From contig NZ_JAKQZH010000003.1 of the NCBI RefSeq assembly GCF_022343555.1, positions 62,001-126,000 on the forward strand: a stretch of DNA of 64,000 nt, given 5' to 3'. Positions 46,218-55,889 of the stretch are shown in pieces (position 1 is the first letter of the stretch; every line of letters starts with the position of its first letter). Origin of the DNA: Marinobacter sp. C7 (GTDB taxonomy: Bacteria; Pseudomonadota; Gammaproteobacteria; Pseudomonadales; Oleiphilaceae). Made by a program: the position numbers and the translations under genes. The notes below the pieces were generated by a model. It searched no databases and was not told the origin of the DNA. It saw only the letters and a list, made by a program, of their open reading frames with translations.

Positions 46218-48731
46218 ATGGTTTCCAGGAAGAAAGACAAAGGTGATCCTCACGCCGACCGTGAGGCCCAGAAATACGAAAACCCTATCCAGAGTCGGGA
46301 ATTCATACTCAAGCACCTGAAAGACCGGGGGGCGCCAGCCACCCACGAGACCCTGTGTCAGGAGCTGGGGCAAACCTCGCCGGAAGGTATTGAGGCTTTA
46401 CGCCGCAGGCTGATTGCCATGTGCCGGGACGGGCAGCTGATCTGTAACCGTCGTGGTGCCTATTTGCCCATCGAGGAGGCCGACCTGGTCACCGGAAAGG
46501 TGACCGGCCACAAGGATGGCTTCGGTTTCCTGATTCCCGATGATGGCGGCTCCGACCTGTTCCTCACGGCCCGGCAGATGCGCCAGGTGTTCCATGGCGA
46601 TCGGGTTGCGGCTCGCGTGGATCGAGTCGATGACCGCGGCCGCCGTGAGGGCAAGATCGTCGAAGTGCTTGAGCGCAACACCAGCCAGATTGTTGGCCGG
46701 TTTTTCCGGGAGAGCGGCATCAGTTTCGTGGTACCGGAGAATGCCCGCATCAATCACGAGATTCTGGTGCCGGAAGAGCACGTGGGTGAGGCCTACCAGG
46801 GCCAGTATGTCGTGGTGGAGATCCTGCGTCACCCCACCGTCCGCACCCAGCCCATGGGCAAGGTGATTGAAATCCTGGGTGAGCACATGGCGCCGGGCAT
46901 GGAAATCGATGTCGCCATCCGCTCCTATGAGATTCCCCACAGCTGGCCGCCCGCCGTGGGTGAGCAGGCCGCCGCCATTTCTGCAGAAGTCGAAGAGAAG
47001 GACAAGCAGAACCGGGTGGATATCCGGCATTTGCCACTGGTCACCATTGATGGTGAGGATGCCCGGGACTTTGATGATGCCATCTATTGCGAGCCACGCC
47101 CGCGCGGGGGCTTCCGCCTGCTGGTGGCGATTGCCGATGTGTCCCACTATGTCCGTCCCGGCACGCCACTGGATGAAGAGGCGCTGAACCGGGGTAACTC
47201 GGTCTATTTCCCGGATCACGTGGTTCCGATGCTGCCGGAGAAACTCTCCAATGGCCTGTGTTCCCTGAATCCGGGCGTCGACCGTCTGTGCATGGTCGCC
47301 GACATGACCCTCAGCGCCAACGGTCGCATCAGTGGTTACAGCTTTTACCAGGCGGTGATGCACAGCCACGCCCGGCTGACCTACAACAAGGTCAGTGACA
47401 TTCTGGAGCGCCCGGATTCCGAGCCGGGCTACCGCTTGAGCCAGCAATACTCTGAAGTGTTGCCGCAGCTCTATAATCTCTACGAGCTCTACAAGCTGTT
47501 GCGTTGGGCGCGGACAGAACGCGGTGCTATCGATTTCGAGACCACCGAGACCCGAATCATCTTCGATCCCAACCGCAAGATCGAGGAGATCGTTCCGGTT
47601 CACCGCAACGACGCCCACAAGATTGTCGAAGAATGTATGCTGTGCGCCAATGTGGCGACGGCGCGTTTTCTGAAAAAGCACAAGACGCCCGCCCTGTACC
47701 GGGTGCATGAAGGCCCGTCGGAAGAGCGACTGGCAGCACTCAGGCTGTTCCTGGGCGAACTTGGGTTGCAGCTGCGTGGCGGCGACAAGCCGACCTCTGC
47801 GGACTATCAGGAGCTGTTGTCCCAGATTGCCGATCGCCCGGACGCCGACGTGATCCAGACCGTAATGTTGCGCTCCCTCAGTCAGGCCGTATACAGTCCC
47901 GAGGAGAGTGGTCACTTCGGCCTTGGTTTTGCCAGCTACGCCCATTTCACCTCGCCGATCCGGCGTTATCCGGATCTGGTCGTGCACCGGGCCATCAAAT
48001 CCCGGATCCACAATCCAGAGGTCGAAAAGGACGTGGTTACGCCACCGGTCACCGATCCGGAACTGGCGGAATATCCTTACGATTATGCCCGCCTGGAACA
48101 GCTGGGCGAGCATACCTCCATGACCGAGCGGCGCGCTGATGATGCGACCCGGGATGTCATGGCCTGGCTCAAGTGTGAATTCCTGCGGGATCACGTGGGC
48201 GAGGAGTACAACGGCGTGATTTCCGCAGTGGTGCCCTTCGGCTTTTTTGTCGCCCTGGAGGACATCTATATCGAGGGGCTGGTTCATGTTTCCACGCTCA
48301 GCGGTGACTATTTCCATCACGATTCCGCGAAGCATCGCCTGATCGGTGAGCGCACGGCCGTGAGCTTCCGGCTCGGTGACGATGTTCGGGTTCGTGTTGC
48401 CCGGGTGGATCTGGAAGATCGCAAGATCGATCTGGAGCTGGTCAGCCAGCCCAGGCGTCGCAAGGCTGACAGGGAAGCGCTGGATGTCTCCCGTCGCGAG
48501 GAGCGCGGTAAAGGCAAGGGCAAGGACCGCGGTGCGGGACGCAAGAAGACCGCGCGCGGCCGCAAGGCCAAGCCCGAGTCGACCGCGCCTGCCAAGGGTA
48601 AGCCCGGCAGTGCCAAGCAGAAGCTGGTTGCCGAAGCCGCCCGCGAAGCAGAGAAAAAATCCGGCAAGGCCAAGGGCAAGTCCGGACAAGCCGGTTCCGG
48701 CAAAAAGCCCCGGCGCAGAACCCGTAAGTAG
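46218..48731 (+). CDS. rnr: Ribonuclease R
   Basis: RNase R is a 3'-5' exoribonuclease that degrades structured RNA and takes part in rRNA and tmRNA quality control. The 837-residue protein has an N-terminal winged-helix region, two cold-shock domains, the RNB catalytic domain with DGEDARDFDDAIY (metal-binding aspartates), an S1 domain (GVISAVVPFGFFVAL) and a long Lys/Arg-rich tail. The ATG follows AAGGA; upstream in-frame sequence does not look coding. rlmB follows 37 bases later. Confidence 0.96.
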   Translation: MVSRKKDKGDPHADREAQKYENPIQSREFILKHLKDRGAPATHETLCQELGQTSPEGIEALRRRLIAMCRDGQLICNRRGAYLPIEEADLVTGKVTGHKDGFGFLIPDDGGSDLFLTARQMRQVFHGDRVAARVDRVDDRGRREGKIVEVLERNTSQIVGRFFRESGISFVVPENARINHEILVPEEHVGEAYQGQYVVVEILRHPTVRTQPMGKVIEILGEHMAPGMEIDVAIRSYEIPHSWPPAVGEQAAAISAEVEEKDKQNRVDIRHLPLVTIDGEDARDFDDAIYCEPRPRGGFRLLVAIADVSHYVRPGTPLDEEALNRGNSVYFPDHVVPMLPEKLSNGLCSLNPGVDRLCMVADMTLSANGRISGYSFYQAVMHSHARLTYNKVSDILERPDSEPGYRLSQQYSEVLPQLYNLYELYKLLRWARTERGAIDFETTETRIIFDPNRKIEEIVPVHRNDAHKIVEECMLCANVATARFLKKHKTPALYRVHEGPSEERLAALRLFLGELGLQLRGGDKPTSADYQELLSQIADRPDADVIQTVMLRSLSQAVYSPEESGHFGLGFASYAHFTSPIRRYPDLVVHRAIKSRIHNPEVEKDVVTPPVTDPELAEYPYDYARLEQLGEHTSMTERRADDATRDVMAWLKCEFLRDHVGEEYNGVISAVVPFGFFVALEDIYIEGLVHVSTLSGDYFHHDSAKHRLIGERTAVSFRLGDDVRVRVARVDLEDRKIDLELVSQPRRRKADREALDVSRREERGKGKGKDRGAGRKKTARGRKAKPESTAPAKGKPGSAKQKLVAEAAREAEKKSGKAKGKSGQAGSGKKPRRRTRK

Positions 48732-48768
48732 GTTCTGAACAGTAACCCGCAAACAGGATCAAGAGTCA

Positions 48769-49506
48769 GTGTCCCAGGAATATGTATTCGGGTGGCATGC
48801 GGTTGAGGCTGTCCTCAAGCGCGAGCCGGAAAGATTGCAGCAGGTCTGGATCCAGACCGGGCGCCAGGATAAACGCGTCAAAACCATCACCGATGCGCTG
48901 GATGGTCTCGGTGTGCGTTGGCAGGTGGTTCATCGCCGGGAGCTTGATGAGCGGGTATCCGGTGTGCATCAGGGCGTCGTCGCGGCCGTGTCCGAGAGTC
49001 GTGAATGGACCGAAGGCGACTTGTTGGCCGAGCTGGAAAAGAGCGACAAGTCGCCATTTCTGCTGGTGCTTGATGGCGTGACCGATCCCCATAATCTGGG
49101 GGCCTGCATGCGTACGGCAGATGCGGTGGGTGTCCAGGCCGTCATTGTCCCCAAGGACAAGTCCGCGTCGCTGACTCCGGTCGCCCGCAAGGTTGCCTGT
49201 GGTGCCGCCGAAACCGTCCCGTTCGTGCGCGTGACCAACCTGGCGCGTTTCCTCAGATCCCTCCAGGAGCAGGGTGTCTGGCTGATCGGTACCGCCGGTG
49301 AGGCCACGGCCACGCTCTATCAGGCGGATTTCAAGGGCCCGGTTGCCCTGGTGATGGGGGCCGAAGGCAAGGGCATGCGGCGGCTGACCAAAGAGCACTG
49401 TGACCAGCTGATCAATATTCCCATGCTGGGGCACGTGGACAGTCTGAACGTTTCTGTTGCCACCGGTGTCTGCCTCTATGAGGCGCTGCGCCAGCGTCTT
49501 GGTTAA
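48769..49506 (+). CDS. rlmB: 23S rRNA 2'-O-ribose methyltransferase (G2251)
   Basis: A 245-residue SPOUT methyltransferase with an L30e-like N-terminal domain and the SAM motifs [27 protein letters not shown] and LNVSVATGV. The start is GTG preceded by a weak AGGA. Position after rnr is conserved in gammaproteobacteria. A terminator hairpin follows within 40 bases. Confidence 0.95.
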   Translation: MSQEYVFGWHAVEAVLKREPERLQQVWIQTGRQDKRVKTITDALDGLGVRWQVVHRRELDERVSGVHQGVVAAVSESREWTEGDLLAELEKSDKSPFLLVLDGVTDPHNLGACMRTADAVGVQAVIVPKDKSASLTPVARKVACGAAETVPFVRVTNLARFLRSLQEQGVWLIGTAGEATATLYQADFKGPVALVMGAEGKGMRRLTKEHCDQLINIPMLGHVDSLNVSVATGVCLYEALRQRLG

Positions 49507-49542
49507 CCCTTGCACAGATGGCGCTGTACGCCTAGAATACGT

Positions 49543-49570
49543 CACCCCTTTTTTAAGGGGTGGCTTTTTA
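49543..49570 (+). terminator. Terminator after rlmB
   Basis: CACCCCTT/AAGGGGTG 8-bp stem with a TTTT loop, followed by GGCTTTTTATT. It separates rnr-rlmB from the ribosomal protein operon. Confidence 0.75.
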
Positions 49571-49654
49571 TTGCCTGAACAAACGGGCGATAAGGCCACG
49601 CTTTTGATCAAGCCTTTCGTTGTAAAGCCTTATTGATAAAGCAAAAGAAACCGG

Positions 49655-49751
49655 CAGCCCGAGGCTGTCACCTCCTTGCTTTCATGCTCAACGGGGCGGC
49701 CAGCAGCCGCGCGGTTGAAAAAGGAAGCTGTTTAAACCGTAGGGAGAACTC
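49655..49751 (+). promoter_or_regulatory. rpsF leader, candidate S6:S18 autoregulatory region
   Basis: The roughly 100 bases before rpsF are GC-rich with potential hairpins, such as GGCGGCC with nearby GCCGCGC. In many bacteria the S6:S18 complex binds a structured rpsF leader and represses the operon. I could not confirm the consensus by eye, so this rests mainly on position. Confidence 0.3.
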
Positions 49752-50168
49752 ATGCGTCACTACGAAATCGTATTCATGGTACACCCTGATCAGAGCGAGC
49801 AGGTGCCCGCAATGATCGAGCGTTATACCGGCGTCATCACCGAAGATGGCGGCAAGGTACATCGCCTGGAAGATTGGGGCCGTCGTCACCTGGCTTACCC
49901 GATCAACAAGATCCACAAGGCTCACTACGTCCTGATGAACGTCGAGTGTTCCCAGGCCGCTATGGACGAGCTGACTCACAACTTCCGGTTCAACGATGCC
50001 ATCATCCGTGACCTGATCCTGCGTCGCGATGAAGCCGTGACCGATATGTCTCCGATGAAAGCCGCCGAGTCCCGTGAGGACCGTCGTTCCGGCGGTGAGG
50101 ACCGTCCGCGTCGTTCTGCCGATTCTGACAGCCGTCAGAAGGCCGAGTCCCAGGACGAAGAAGAGTAA
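49752..50168 (+). CDS. rpsF: 30S ribosomal protein S6
   Basis: S6 pairs with S18 on the platform of the 30S subunit. The 138-residue protein starts [17 protein letters not shown] and has the [13 protein letters not shown] and [18 protein letters not shown] segments. The C-terminal tail is long and charged, rich in Arg, Ser and acidic residues, a usual site of RimK glutamylation. GGGAG precedes the ATG. First gene of the operon. Confidence 0.97.
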   Translation: MRHYEIVFMVHPDQSEQVPAMIERYTGVITEDGGKVHRLEDWGRRHLAYPINKIHKAHYVLMNVECSQAAMDELTHNFRFNDAIIRDLILRRDEAVTDMSPMKAAESREDRRSGGEDRPRRSADSDSRQKAESQDEEE

Positions 50169-50193
50169 TTAACCGGAGTTGAGGAGTTAAGTT

Positions 50194-50424
50194 ATGGCTC
50201 GTTTTTTCAGACGTCGTAAGTTCTGCCGCTTCACGGCAGAAGGTGTTAAAGAGATCGATTACAAGGATCTGGACACCCTGAAAGGCTACATCACTGAAAC
50301 CGGCAAGATCGTGCCCAGCCGCATCACCGGCACCAAAGCACGTTATCAGCGTCAGCTGGCTACCGCTATCAAGCGTGCCCGCTACCTGGCACTGCTGCCG
50401 TATACGGACAGCCACGATCACTAA
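50194..50424 (+). CDS. rpsR: 30S ribosomal protein S18
   Basis: A 76-residue basic protein starting [17 protein letters not shown], with [12 protein letters not shown] and [18 protein letters not shown], all typical of S18. GAGGAG-type site upstream. It lies 25 bases after rpsF. Confidence 0.97.
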   Translation: MARFFRRRKFCRFTAEGVKEIDYKDLDTLKGYITETGKIVPSRITGTKARYQRQLATAIKRARYLALLPYTDSHDH

Positions 50425-50449
50425 GAACAGATAAACAGGATTTGGGGCC

Positions 50450-51316
50450 ATGCGTGCACTCGCACAGTTTGTAATGCGCGGTCCCCTGCAGGCCGGCGGG
50501 GTTGCAGCAGTCACGACTGCGATACCTCTGTTGTTCTGGATAGGCGCAGCGGTGGTCGGCCTGGTGATTCTCAGGCTGGGTATCGGGCAGGGGCTGAATA
50601 TCGGCCTCTGGGCATTGCTTCCGGCGCTTGGCTGGAGCTGGTTCGGGCAGGATCCCACGGCTCTGGCGGTATTGCTGCAGACAATGCTGATGGCGTATAT
50701 CCTCAGAACCACGCTGTCCTGGGAAAAATCCCTCCTCGGGGGGAGTTTTCTGGCGATTGTCACGGGGCTGATGTTGCCCGTGCTCTATCCCGGTCTGCTG
50801 GACGATCTCGTTCAGGCCGGGGTGGAATTTTACGAGCAGTACAATGCCGAAGTGGCCCGCACCCTCGGGGGCGATCTCGAGAAGGTGATCCGGGACACGA
50901 TGAACGCGAGCATGGCGGGTACCTACCTGGCAACTGCCGTAGGTATGACGATGCTGGCCAGGGCATGGCAGGCCGGGCTTTATAATCCCGGTGGCTTCCG
51001 GAAGGAATTCCATGCCCTGCGGCTGTCGCCTGTGGTGGCGGTGTTGTGTGCGGTGACCATGCTGGTTGGTCCCCTCCTGGGCCTGAACTCGATGTTACTG
51101 GTCTGGGCCGCAGGCACGCCTCTGTTCCTGGCGAGTATCGCCCTGGTTCACGGTGTTGTGGGTCGTAAACAGCTGAGTGGTAACTGGCTGGCGATGTTCT
51201 ACATCGCGCTGTTGCTGCTGGGCCCAAGCCTGATGATTCTGTTAGTGGTTATGGCTTTTGTGGATAGCTGGCTGGATATCCGGGGGCGTATCAAACCTGC
51301 CGGGCCGGCTGAATAA
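50450..51316 (+). CDS. DUF2232 family membrane protein
   Basis: A 288-residue protein with about eight hydrophobic helices and few charged loops, matching the YybS/DUF2232 family. Its function is not known. It lies between rpsR and rplI, with spacing of 25 and 20 bases, a position it holds in several Pseudomonas-like genomes, so it is co-transcribed with ribosomal protein genes. No catalytic motif is visible. Confidence 0.85.
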   Translation: MRALAQFVMRGPLQAGGVAAVTTAIPLLFWIGAAVVGLVILRLGIGQGLNIGLWALLPALGWSWFGQDPTALAVLLQTMLMAYILRTTLSWEKSLLGGSFLAIVTGLMLPVLYPGLLDDLVQAGVEFYEQYNAEVARTLGGDLEKVIRDTMNASMAGTYLATAVGMTMLARAWQAGLYNPGGFRKEFHALRLSPVVAVLCAVTMLVGPLLGLNSMLLVWAAGTPLFLASIALVHGVVGRKQLSGNWLAMFYIALLLLGPSLMILLVVMAFVDSWLDIRGRIKPAGPAE

Positions 51317-51336
51317 AGCACGAAGAGGTTAACGAG

Positions 51337-51783
51337 ATGGAAGTTATTCTGCTCGAGAAAGTTGCAAACCTTGGCTCCCTGGGTGACAAGGTAAAGGTAA
51401 AGGCCGGTTACGGTCGTAATTTCCTGCTTCCCTACGGCAAGGCTGTGCCTGCCACCGAAGCAAACCTGAAGGCGTTCGAAGAGCGTCGTGCCGAGCTTGA
51501 AAAAGCGGCTGCCGAGAAGCTGGCGGCTGCCCAGGCCCGTGCCGAGGCCCTGGAAGGTGCGTCCTTCACCATCAGCTCCAAGGCCGGTGAGGAAGGCAAG
51601 CTGTTCGGTTCCATCGGTGTGCGCGACATTGCTGACGCGATCACTGCCGGCGGCACCGAAGTGGAGAAGAGCGAAGTTCGTCTGCCGGAAGGCCCGATCC
51701 GGGTGACCGGCGAGTACGACATCGAGCTTCAGCTGCACTCTGACGTTGAAGTAACCATCAAGCTGGCGGTTGTTGCGGACTGA
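51337..51783 (+). CDS. rplI: 50S ribosomal protein L9
   Basis: A 148-residue protein starting [22 protein letters not shown], with [13 protein letters not shown] and the long central helix and C-terminal domain ([17 protein letters not shown]) of L9. Normal length. It ends the rpsF operon, before a terminator. Confidence 0.97.
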   Translation: MEVILLEKVANLGSLGDKVKVKAGYGRNFLLPYGKAVPATEANLKAFEERRAELEKAAAEKLAAAQARAEALEGASFTISSKAGEEGKLFGSIGVRDIADAITAGGTEVEKSEVRLPEGPIRVTGEYDIELQLHSDVEVTIKLAVVAD

Positions 51784-51835
51784 TCCGCGACAGCGCACTG
51801 CCTGGCCGGGGCAACCCGGCCGTGCTTGATTGAAT

Positions 51836-51870
51836 GGGCCCGAACCGGAGACGGTTTCGGGCCTGTTTGT
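51836..51870 (+). terminator. Terminator after rplI
   Basis: GGCCCGAA-CCG pairs with CGG-TTTCGGGCC around a GAGA loop, followed by TGTTTGTTT. It ends the ribosomal protein operon before dnaB. Confidence 0.7.
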
Positions 51871-51921
51871 TTCTGGTATTCTTATCAGTTCCTGAGCTTA
51901 CCCCAACCCTGAAGCGTTCAT

Positions 51922-53328
51922 ATGGCCAAGCCCAATCTGAAACCTGCCAGTACTGATCTGGAAACCAGCCGCATCAAGGTGCCCCCTCATTCGGTGGAAG
52001 CCGAGCAGGCGGTCCTGGGTGGCCTGATGCTCGATAACCGTCGGTTTGACGAAATCGCCGAGGTCATTTCGGCCGCTGATTTTTACCGGCAGGACCATCG
52101 CCTGATCTTCGGGGCAGTCGAGCGCCTGGCCAGCGAGAGCGAGCCGCTGGATGTCGTGACCCTGGCCGAGTTTCTGGAACGGGCCGGCGATATCGAGGAT
52201 GCCGGCGGCCTGTCCTACCTGGCAGAACTGGCGGAGAAGACCCCCGGCGCTGCCAATATCCGTGCCTATGCCGATATTGTCCGCGAGCGGTCGATCTTGC
52301 GTCAGCTTGTGGAGGTTTCCGGGCAGATTTCCGATTCCGCCTTCAATCCCCTGGGCCGTACCAGTAACGAGATCCTCGACGAGGCAGAGCGTAACGTTTT
52401 CCGGATTGCGGAATCCCGTAACAAGGAGGGGTCTGGCCCGAAAGCGATCAATCCGATCCTGACCCAGACCCTGAGCCGGATCGAGGAGCTGTTCGAGTCC
52501 GGCGAGCAGACCACCGGCCTGACCACCGGTTTCCGGGACCTGGACGAGAAAACCTCCGGTATGCAGCCGGCCGACCTGATTATCGTGGCGGGCCGCCCCT
52601 CCATGGGTAAGACCACGTTCGCCATGAACATCGTCGAGAACGCCCTGATCAGTACCGGAACGCCGGTGCTGGTGTTCAGTATGGAGATGCCGGCGGATGC
52701 CCTGGCCATGCGTATGATTTCCTCGCTCGGGCGGATCGATCAGACCAAGGTCCGAAGCGGGAAGCTCGAGGAGGACGACTGGCCCCGGCTGACCTCGGCG
52801 GTCAGCCTGCTGAAGGACAAGCCACTGTACATTGATGATACTCCCGGCCTGAGCCCGACGGAAATGCGCTCCAGGGCCCGTCGTATCGCCCGGGAAAACG
52901 GTGGCAAGCTGGGCCTGATCATGGTGGATTACCTCCAGTTGATGCGGGTGCCCGGGAATACCGAGGGGCGGACGGCGGAGATCTCGGAAATCTCCCGGTC
53001 CCTGAAGGGGATTGCCAAGGAACTGAGTTGTCCGGTGGTGGCCCTGTCACAGTTGAACCGGAGTCTGGAGCAGCGGCCTAACAAACGCCCTGTGAACTCG
53101 GACCTTCGGGAATCCGGTGCGATCGAGCAGGATGCCGACGTCATCATGTTTGTATATCGTGACGAGGTGTACAACGAGGACACACCGGACAAGGGTATTG
53201 CCGAAATTATCATTGGTAAGCAGCGGAACGGCCCGATCGGTACCGTGCGCCTGGCCTTTATCGGCAAGTACACCAAGTTCGAGGATCTGGCCCACGGCGA
53301 TTACAGCGATTACGGTGACGATTACTGA
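51922..53328 (+). CDS. dnaB: Replicative DNA helicase
   Basis: DnaB is the hexameric helicase of the replication fork. The 468-residue protein has the N-terminal primase-interacting domain (PHSVEAEQAVLGGLM), a linker, and the RecA-like domain with Walker A GRPSMGKTT at 224-232, Walker B LIMVDYLQLM and the GAIEQDAD arginine-finger region. No intein is present. The stop overlaps the alr start by one base. Confidence 0.97.
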   Translation: MAKPNLKPASTDLETSRIKVPPHSVEAEQAVLGGLMLDNRRFDEIAEVISAADFYRQDHRLIFGAVERLASESEPLDVVTLAEFLERAGDIEDAGGLSYLAELAEKTPGAANIRAYADIVRERSILRQLVEVSGQISDSAFNPLGRTSNEILDEAERNVFRIAESRNKEGSGPKAINPILTQTLSRIEELFESGEQTTGLTTGFRDLDEKTSGMQPADLIIVAGRPSMGKTTFAMNIVENALISTGTPVLVFSMEMPADALAMRMISSLGRIDQTKVRSGKLEEDDWPRLTSAVSLLKDKPLYIDDTPGLSPTEMRSRARRIARENGGKLGLIMVDYLQLMRVPGNTEGRTAEISEISRSLKGIAKELSCPVVALSQLNRSLEQRPNKRPVNSDLRESGAIEQDADVIMFVYRDEVYNEDTPDKGIAEIIIGKQRNGPIGTVRLAFIGKYTKFEDLAHGDYSDYGDDY

Positions 53329-54404
53329 TGCCTCGAAGCACCATTGCCCGAATCGATTTGCAGGCCCTCCGCCATAACTACGCGCTGGCACAGAAGCTGG
53401 CCGGGAGTGCCCGGGCCATGGCCGTGGTTAAAGCCGATGGTTACGGCCATGGCATTCGGCCGGTGGCCTTGGCGCTGGCGGAGATGGCGCCGAAGTACGC
53501 GGTGGCCTGCCTCGAAGAGGCGCTGGCTATTCGCGATGCGGGTCTCCGCCAACCGGTGGTCTTGCTGCAGGGCATGCACGAGGCGGGTGACGTCAGGGAT
53601 TGCAGCGCTCACGATTTTGAACCGGTTCTGCACTGCAGCACCCAGCTGAACTGGCTGGCACAGAGCGAGAGCCGCCCGGAATTCTGGCTCAAGGTGAACA
53701 GCGGCATGAACCGCCTGGGTTTCCGACCGGCCGAGTTGCCTGAGGTTATGGCGGCGATCGATGCCATGGGCGCGCGCTCCCGCTTGCTGGGCTTCGTGAC
53801 CCACTTCGCATGCGCCGACGACCCCGCCAGTGCCCGGACGGCGGAGCAGACCGAGTGTTTCGTTCGGGGCACTGCGGCCTGGCCGGATCTTATGCGCAGC
53901 GTTGGCAACTCGGCAGCGCACTTTCTTCCGGACCAGCCTTTGTTTGACTGGAGTCGCCCCGGCATCATGCTTTATGGCGGTTCGCCGTCTCTGGGCAAGA
54001 TCGGCCCGGAGCTGGGTCTTCAGCCGGTGATGACCCTTGAGGCCCCCCTGCTGAGCACCCGTATCGTAAAGGCGGGAGAGGCCGTCGGGTATGGCTCCGC
54101 CTGGGTGGCAGAACGGGAGACGCTGATGGGCATGGTCGCCATCGGTTATGGTGACGGATATCCGAGACACGCCGGTACCGACACCCCTGCCGCAGTGAGG
54201 GGCCAGCGCATCCGGCTGATTGGCAGGGTCTCGATGGATATGCTGGCCGTGGACCTCACCAACGCGCCGGACGCACGGCCGGGCGATGCGGTGGAGTTGT
54301 GGGGCCGAACGGTAGGCGTGGATGAAGTCGCTGCCTGCGCCAACACGATTTCCTATGAATTGATGACCGGTATTACCGCCCGGGTGCCGCGGGAATACCG
54401 GTAG
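53328..54404 (+). CDS. alr: Alanine racemase
   Basis: Alr interconverts L- and D-alanine for peptidoglycan. The 358-residue PLP enzyme has Lys35 in AVVKADGYGHG as Schiff-base residue, the VNSGMNRLGF motif, and the C-terminal YGSAW and RVSMDMLAVD segments that hold the second catalytic Tyr region. Coupled to dnaB by a TGATG overlap, a common arrangement. Confidence 0.96.
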   Translation: MPRSTIARIDLQALRHNYALAQKLAGSARAMAVVKADGYGHGIRPVALALAEMAPKYAVACLEEALAIRDAGLRQPVVLLQGMHEAGDVRDCSAHDFEPVLHCSTQLNWLAQSESRPEFWLKVNSGMNRLGFRPAELPEVMAAIDAMGARSRLLGFVTHFACADDPASARTAEQTECFVRGTAAWPDLMRSVGNSAAHFLPDQPLFDWSRPGIMLYGGSPSLGKIGPELGLQPVMTLEAPLLSTRIVKAGEAVGYGSAWVAERETLMGMVAIGYGDGYPRHAGTDTPAAVRGQRIRLIGRVSMDMLAVDLTNAPDARPGDAVELWGRTVGVDEVAACANTISYELMTGITARVPREYR

Positions 54405-54419
54405 CGCCCCCGTCGGCTC

Positions 54420-54776
54420 TCAGGTCGTTTCCGGTTCGTGAATAATTTCCTCGATGAAGTCGAGTATGGCGGCGAGGCTTCGGTCGTCCAGCTTTTTGAG
54501 CACCTTGTGGACGACCATCTTACTGCCTTTGAGCATGCTGCCGATGCCCATTTTGGCCATGCCCAGCATCATGCTGCTGGCCTTGAGCCGGCGCAGCGGT
54601 TCCAGGAAAAAGAAGTCCAGGCCCTCTTCGGTCATTTCGACGATCAGCTCGTAGAGCTTGTCGATCGCTTCTTTATCGGCCTTGCCGCGTTCGCGGAGTT
54701 CACCCACGGTGTACAATGCACGGGTTCGGAGTTCGTCGGGTATTGGCGCAACGATATGGCTCTGTTGTTTCAGCAT
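54420..54776 (-). CDS. Hypothetical protein, 118 residues
   Basis: I do not recognise this protein. It is predicted soluble and mostly helical, with acidic N- and C-terminal parts and a Met/Lys-rich middle (MMLGMAKMGIGSMLKGSKMVVHKV) of which the LGMAKMGIGSML stretch is amphipathic. GGGAAG precedes the start. It converges on alr and has no partner gene. It is probably a lineage-restricted gene. Confidence 0.65.
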   Translation of the reverse strand: MLKQQSHIVAPIPDELRTRALYTVGELRERGKADKEAIDKLYELIVEMTEEGLDFFFLEPLRRLKASSMMLGMAKMGIGSMLKGSKMVVHKVLKKLDDRSLAAILDFIEEIIHEPETT

Positions 54777-54938
54777 GTGACTTCCCGTTGTTGTATGCTC
54801 TTGAAAGAGATGACAAAAATATTAGACGCTGGCGTGTCAGGCCGAGTGTTATTCTAAGAGGTCCGTCCAGCAAACCATTGGCCTGATGGTTTCGGGCTTT
54901 CCGTCACCGAAGTGAAAACCTGGAGGCATTGATTCCTC

Positions 54939-55814
54939 GTGCACGTACTTGTTGTCCATGACTACGGTCCCTTGGGAAAAGTCCTTCTGGAGCGCCTCCG
55001 GGAGACTCATCTGCAGGTCAGCCCATTGCTGGTCAGTGATCCTGAGAGTGCCGACCTCAATGCCCTGGATAACTGGATTCCGGAAGATACCGACCTGATC
55101 GTCAACGCCTTGTGGCTGGCTGATCCGGAAGTGGCTCAACAGGATCCGGAGGGCATCCACAAGGCGGCTTTCTCCCTGCCCGTGGCCATGGCGGAGTATG
55201 CCCGTGAGCACGATATCGCGCTGTTCCAGTTGTCCTCCTGCTATGTGTTTGACGGCCGCAAGCAGAGCGGTTACATCACCTCCAATCCGGGGCAGCCTGT
55301 GAACGAGCTGGGCAACTGGCAATGGGAGTGCGAGCAGGCGTTACGGTCGCTACTGCCGAGACATATCATTCTCCGGACCGGTTGGAGCCTCGCCCGGTTC
55401 ATCCGCAAGGTCCAGGCCAGCACAGTCGCGGGCGAGACCCTGTCGCTTCCCGGTCGGTGTCGGGGGCAGCCGGTTGCGGTCAAGGACCTGGCCCGGGTGA
55501 TGACCGCGGTCATTCTCCAGCTGGACTGTGGTGCCGAGGTGTGGGGCACTTACCAGTACGCCGGTGCCGAGGAGATCAATCTGTACGAGCTCGGGTTGGC
55601 CATTGCCGGGTTGCCCGGTATTCCCGAAGGTATCCGAGTCATCGATGAGGTTCCGGACTGGGGGCACCTGGAGCCGGTGAATACCACGATGATCTGCACC
55701 AAGATTCGCAACACCTTCGGCATCAAGCAGCAGCCGTGGCGGTCCGGGTTGGTCGAGGAGCTTGCGATGTTGAAGAAGCGGGAAGGGAAGGGGACGACCG
55801 AGGTAACCGGGTAG
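54939..55814 (+). CDS. RmlD-like NAD(P)-binding protein lacking the catalytic dyad
   Basis: The 291-residue protein follows the dTDP-4-dehydrorhamnose reductase (RmlD) pattern: YVFDG at 102-106, a C-terminal ILRTGW segment and overall length. The short-chain dehydrogenase YxxxK dyad falls at Leu124 and Gln128, the upstream STD motif reads SSC, and the N-terminal glycine loop is reduced to YGPLG. Reductase activity is therefore doubtful. The start is GTG with GGAGG twelve bases upstream. No rhamnose genes are near. It may be a regulatory relative, as MAT2B is in animals; that is inference. Confidence 0.8.
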   Translation: MHVLVVHDYGPLGKVLLERLRETHLQVSPLLVSDPESADLNALDNWIPEDTDLIVNALWLADPEVAQQDPEGIHKAAFSLPVAMAEYAREHDIALFQLSSCYVFDGRKQSGYITSNPGQPVNELGNWQWECEQALRSLLPRHIILRTGWSLARFIRKVQASTVAGETLSLPGRCRGQPVAVKDLARVMTAVILQLDCGAEVWGTYQYAGAEEINLYELGLAIAGLPGIPEGIRVIDEVPDWGHLEPVNTTMICTKIRNTFGIKQQPWRSGLVEELAMLKKREGKGTTEVTG

Positions 55815-55826
55815 GTCGATGTGAAC

Positions 55827-55860
55827 ACGGGGTCAGAAGAAGGCTTTCTTCTGACCCCGT
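55827..55860. terminator. Palindromic terminator between the RmlD-like gene and anr
   Basis: A perfect 15-bp stem (55827-55841 with 55846-55860) with a 4-base loop, followed by CTTTAGT. The core GGGGTCAGAAGAA/TTCTTCTGACCCC is similar in style to the hairpin at 2386-2420 and to dispersed palindromic repeats. It lies between convergent genes. Confidence 0.7.
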
Positions 55861-55889
55861 CTTTAGTCTCTGGCCCTGTTCAAGAGACC

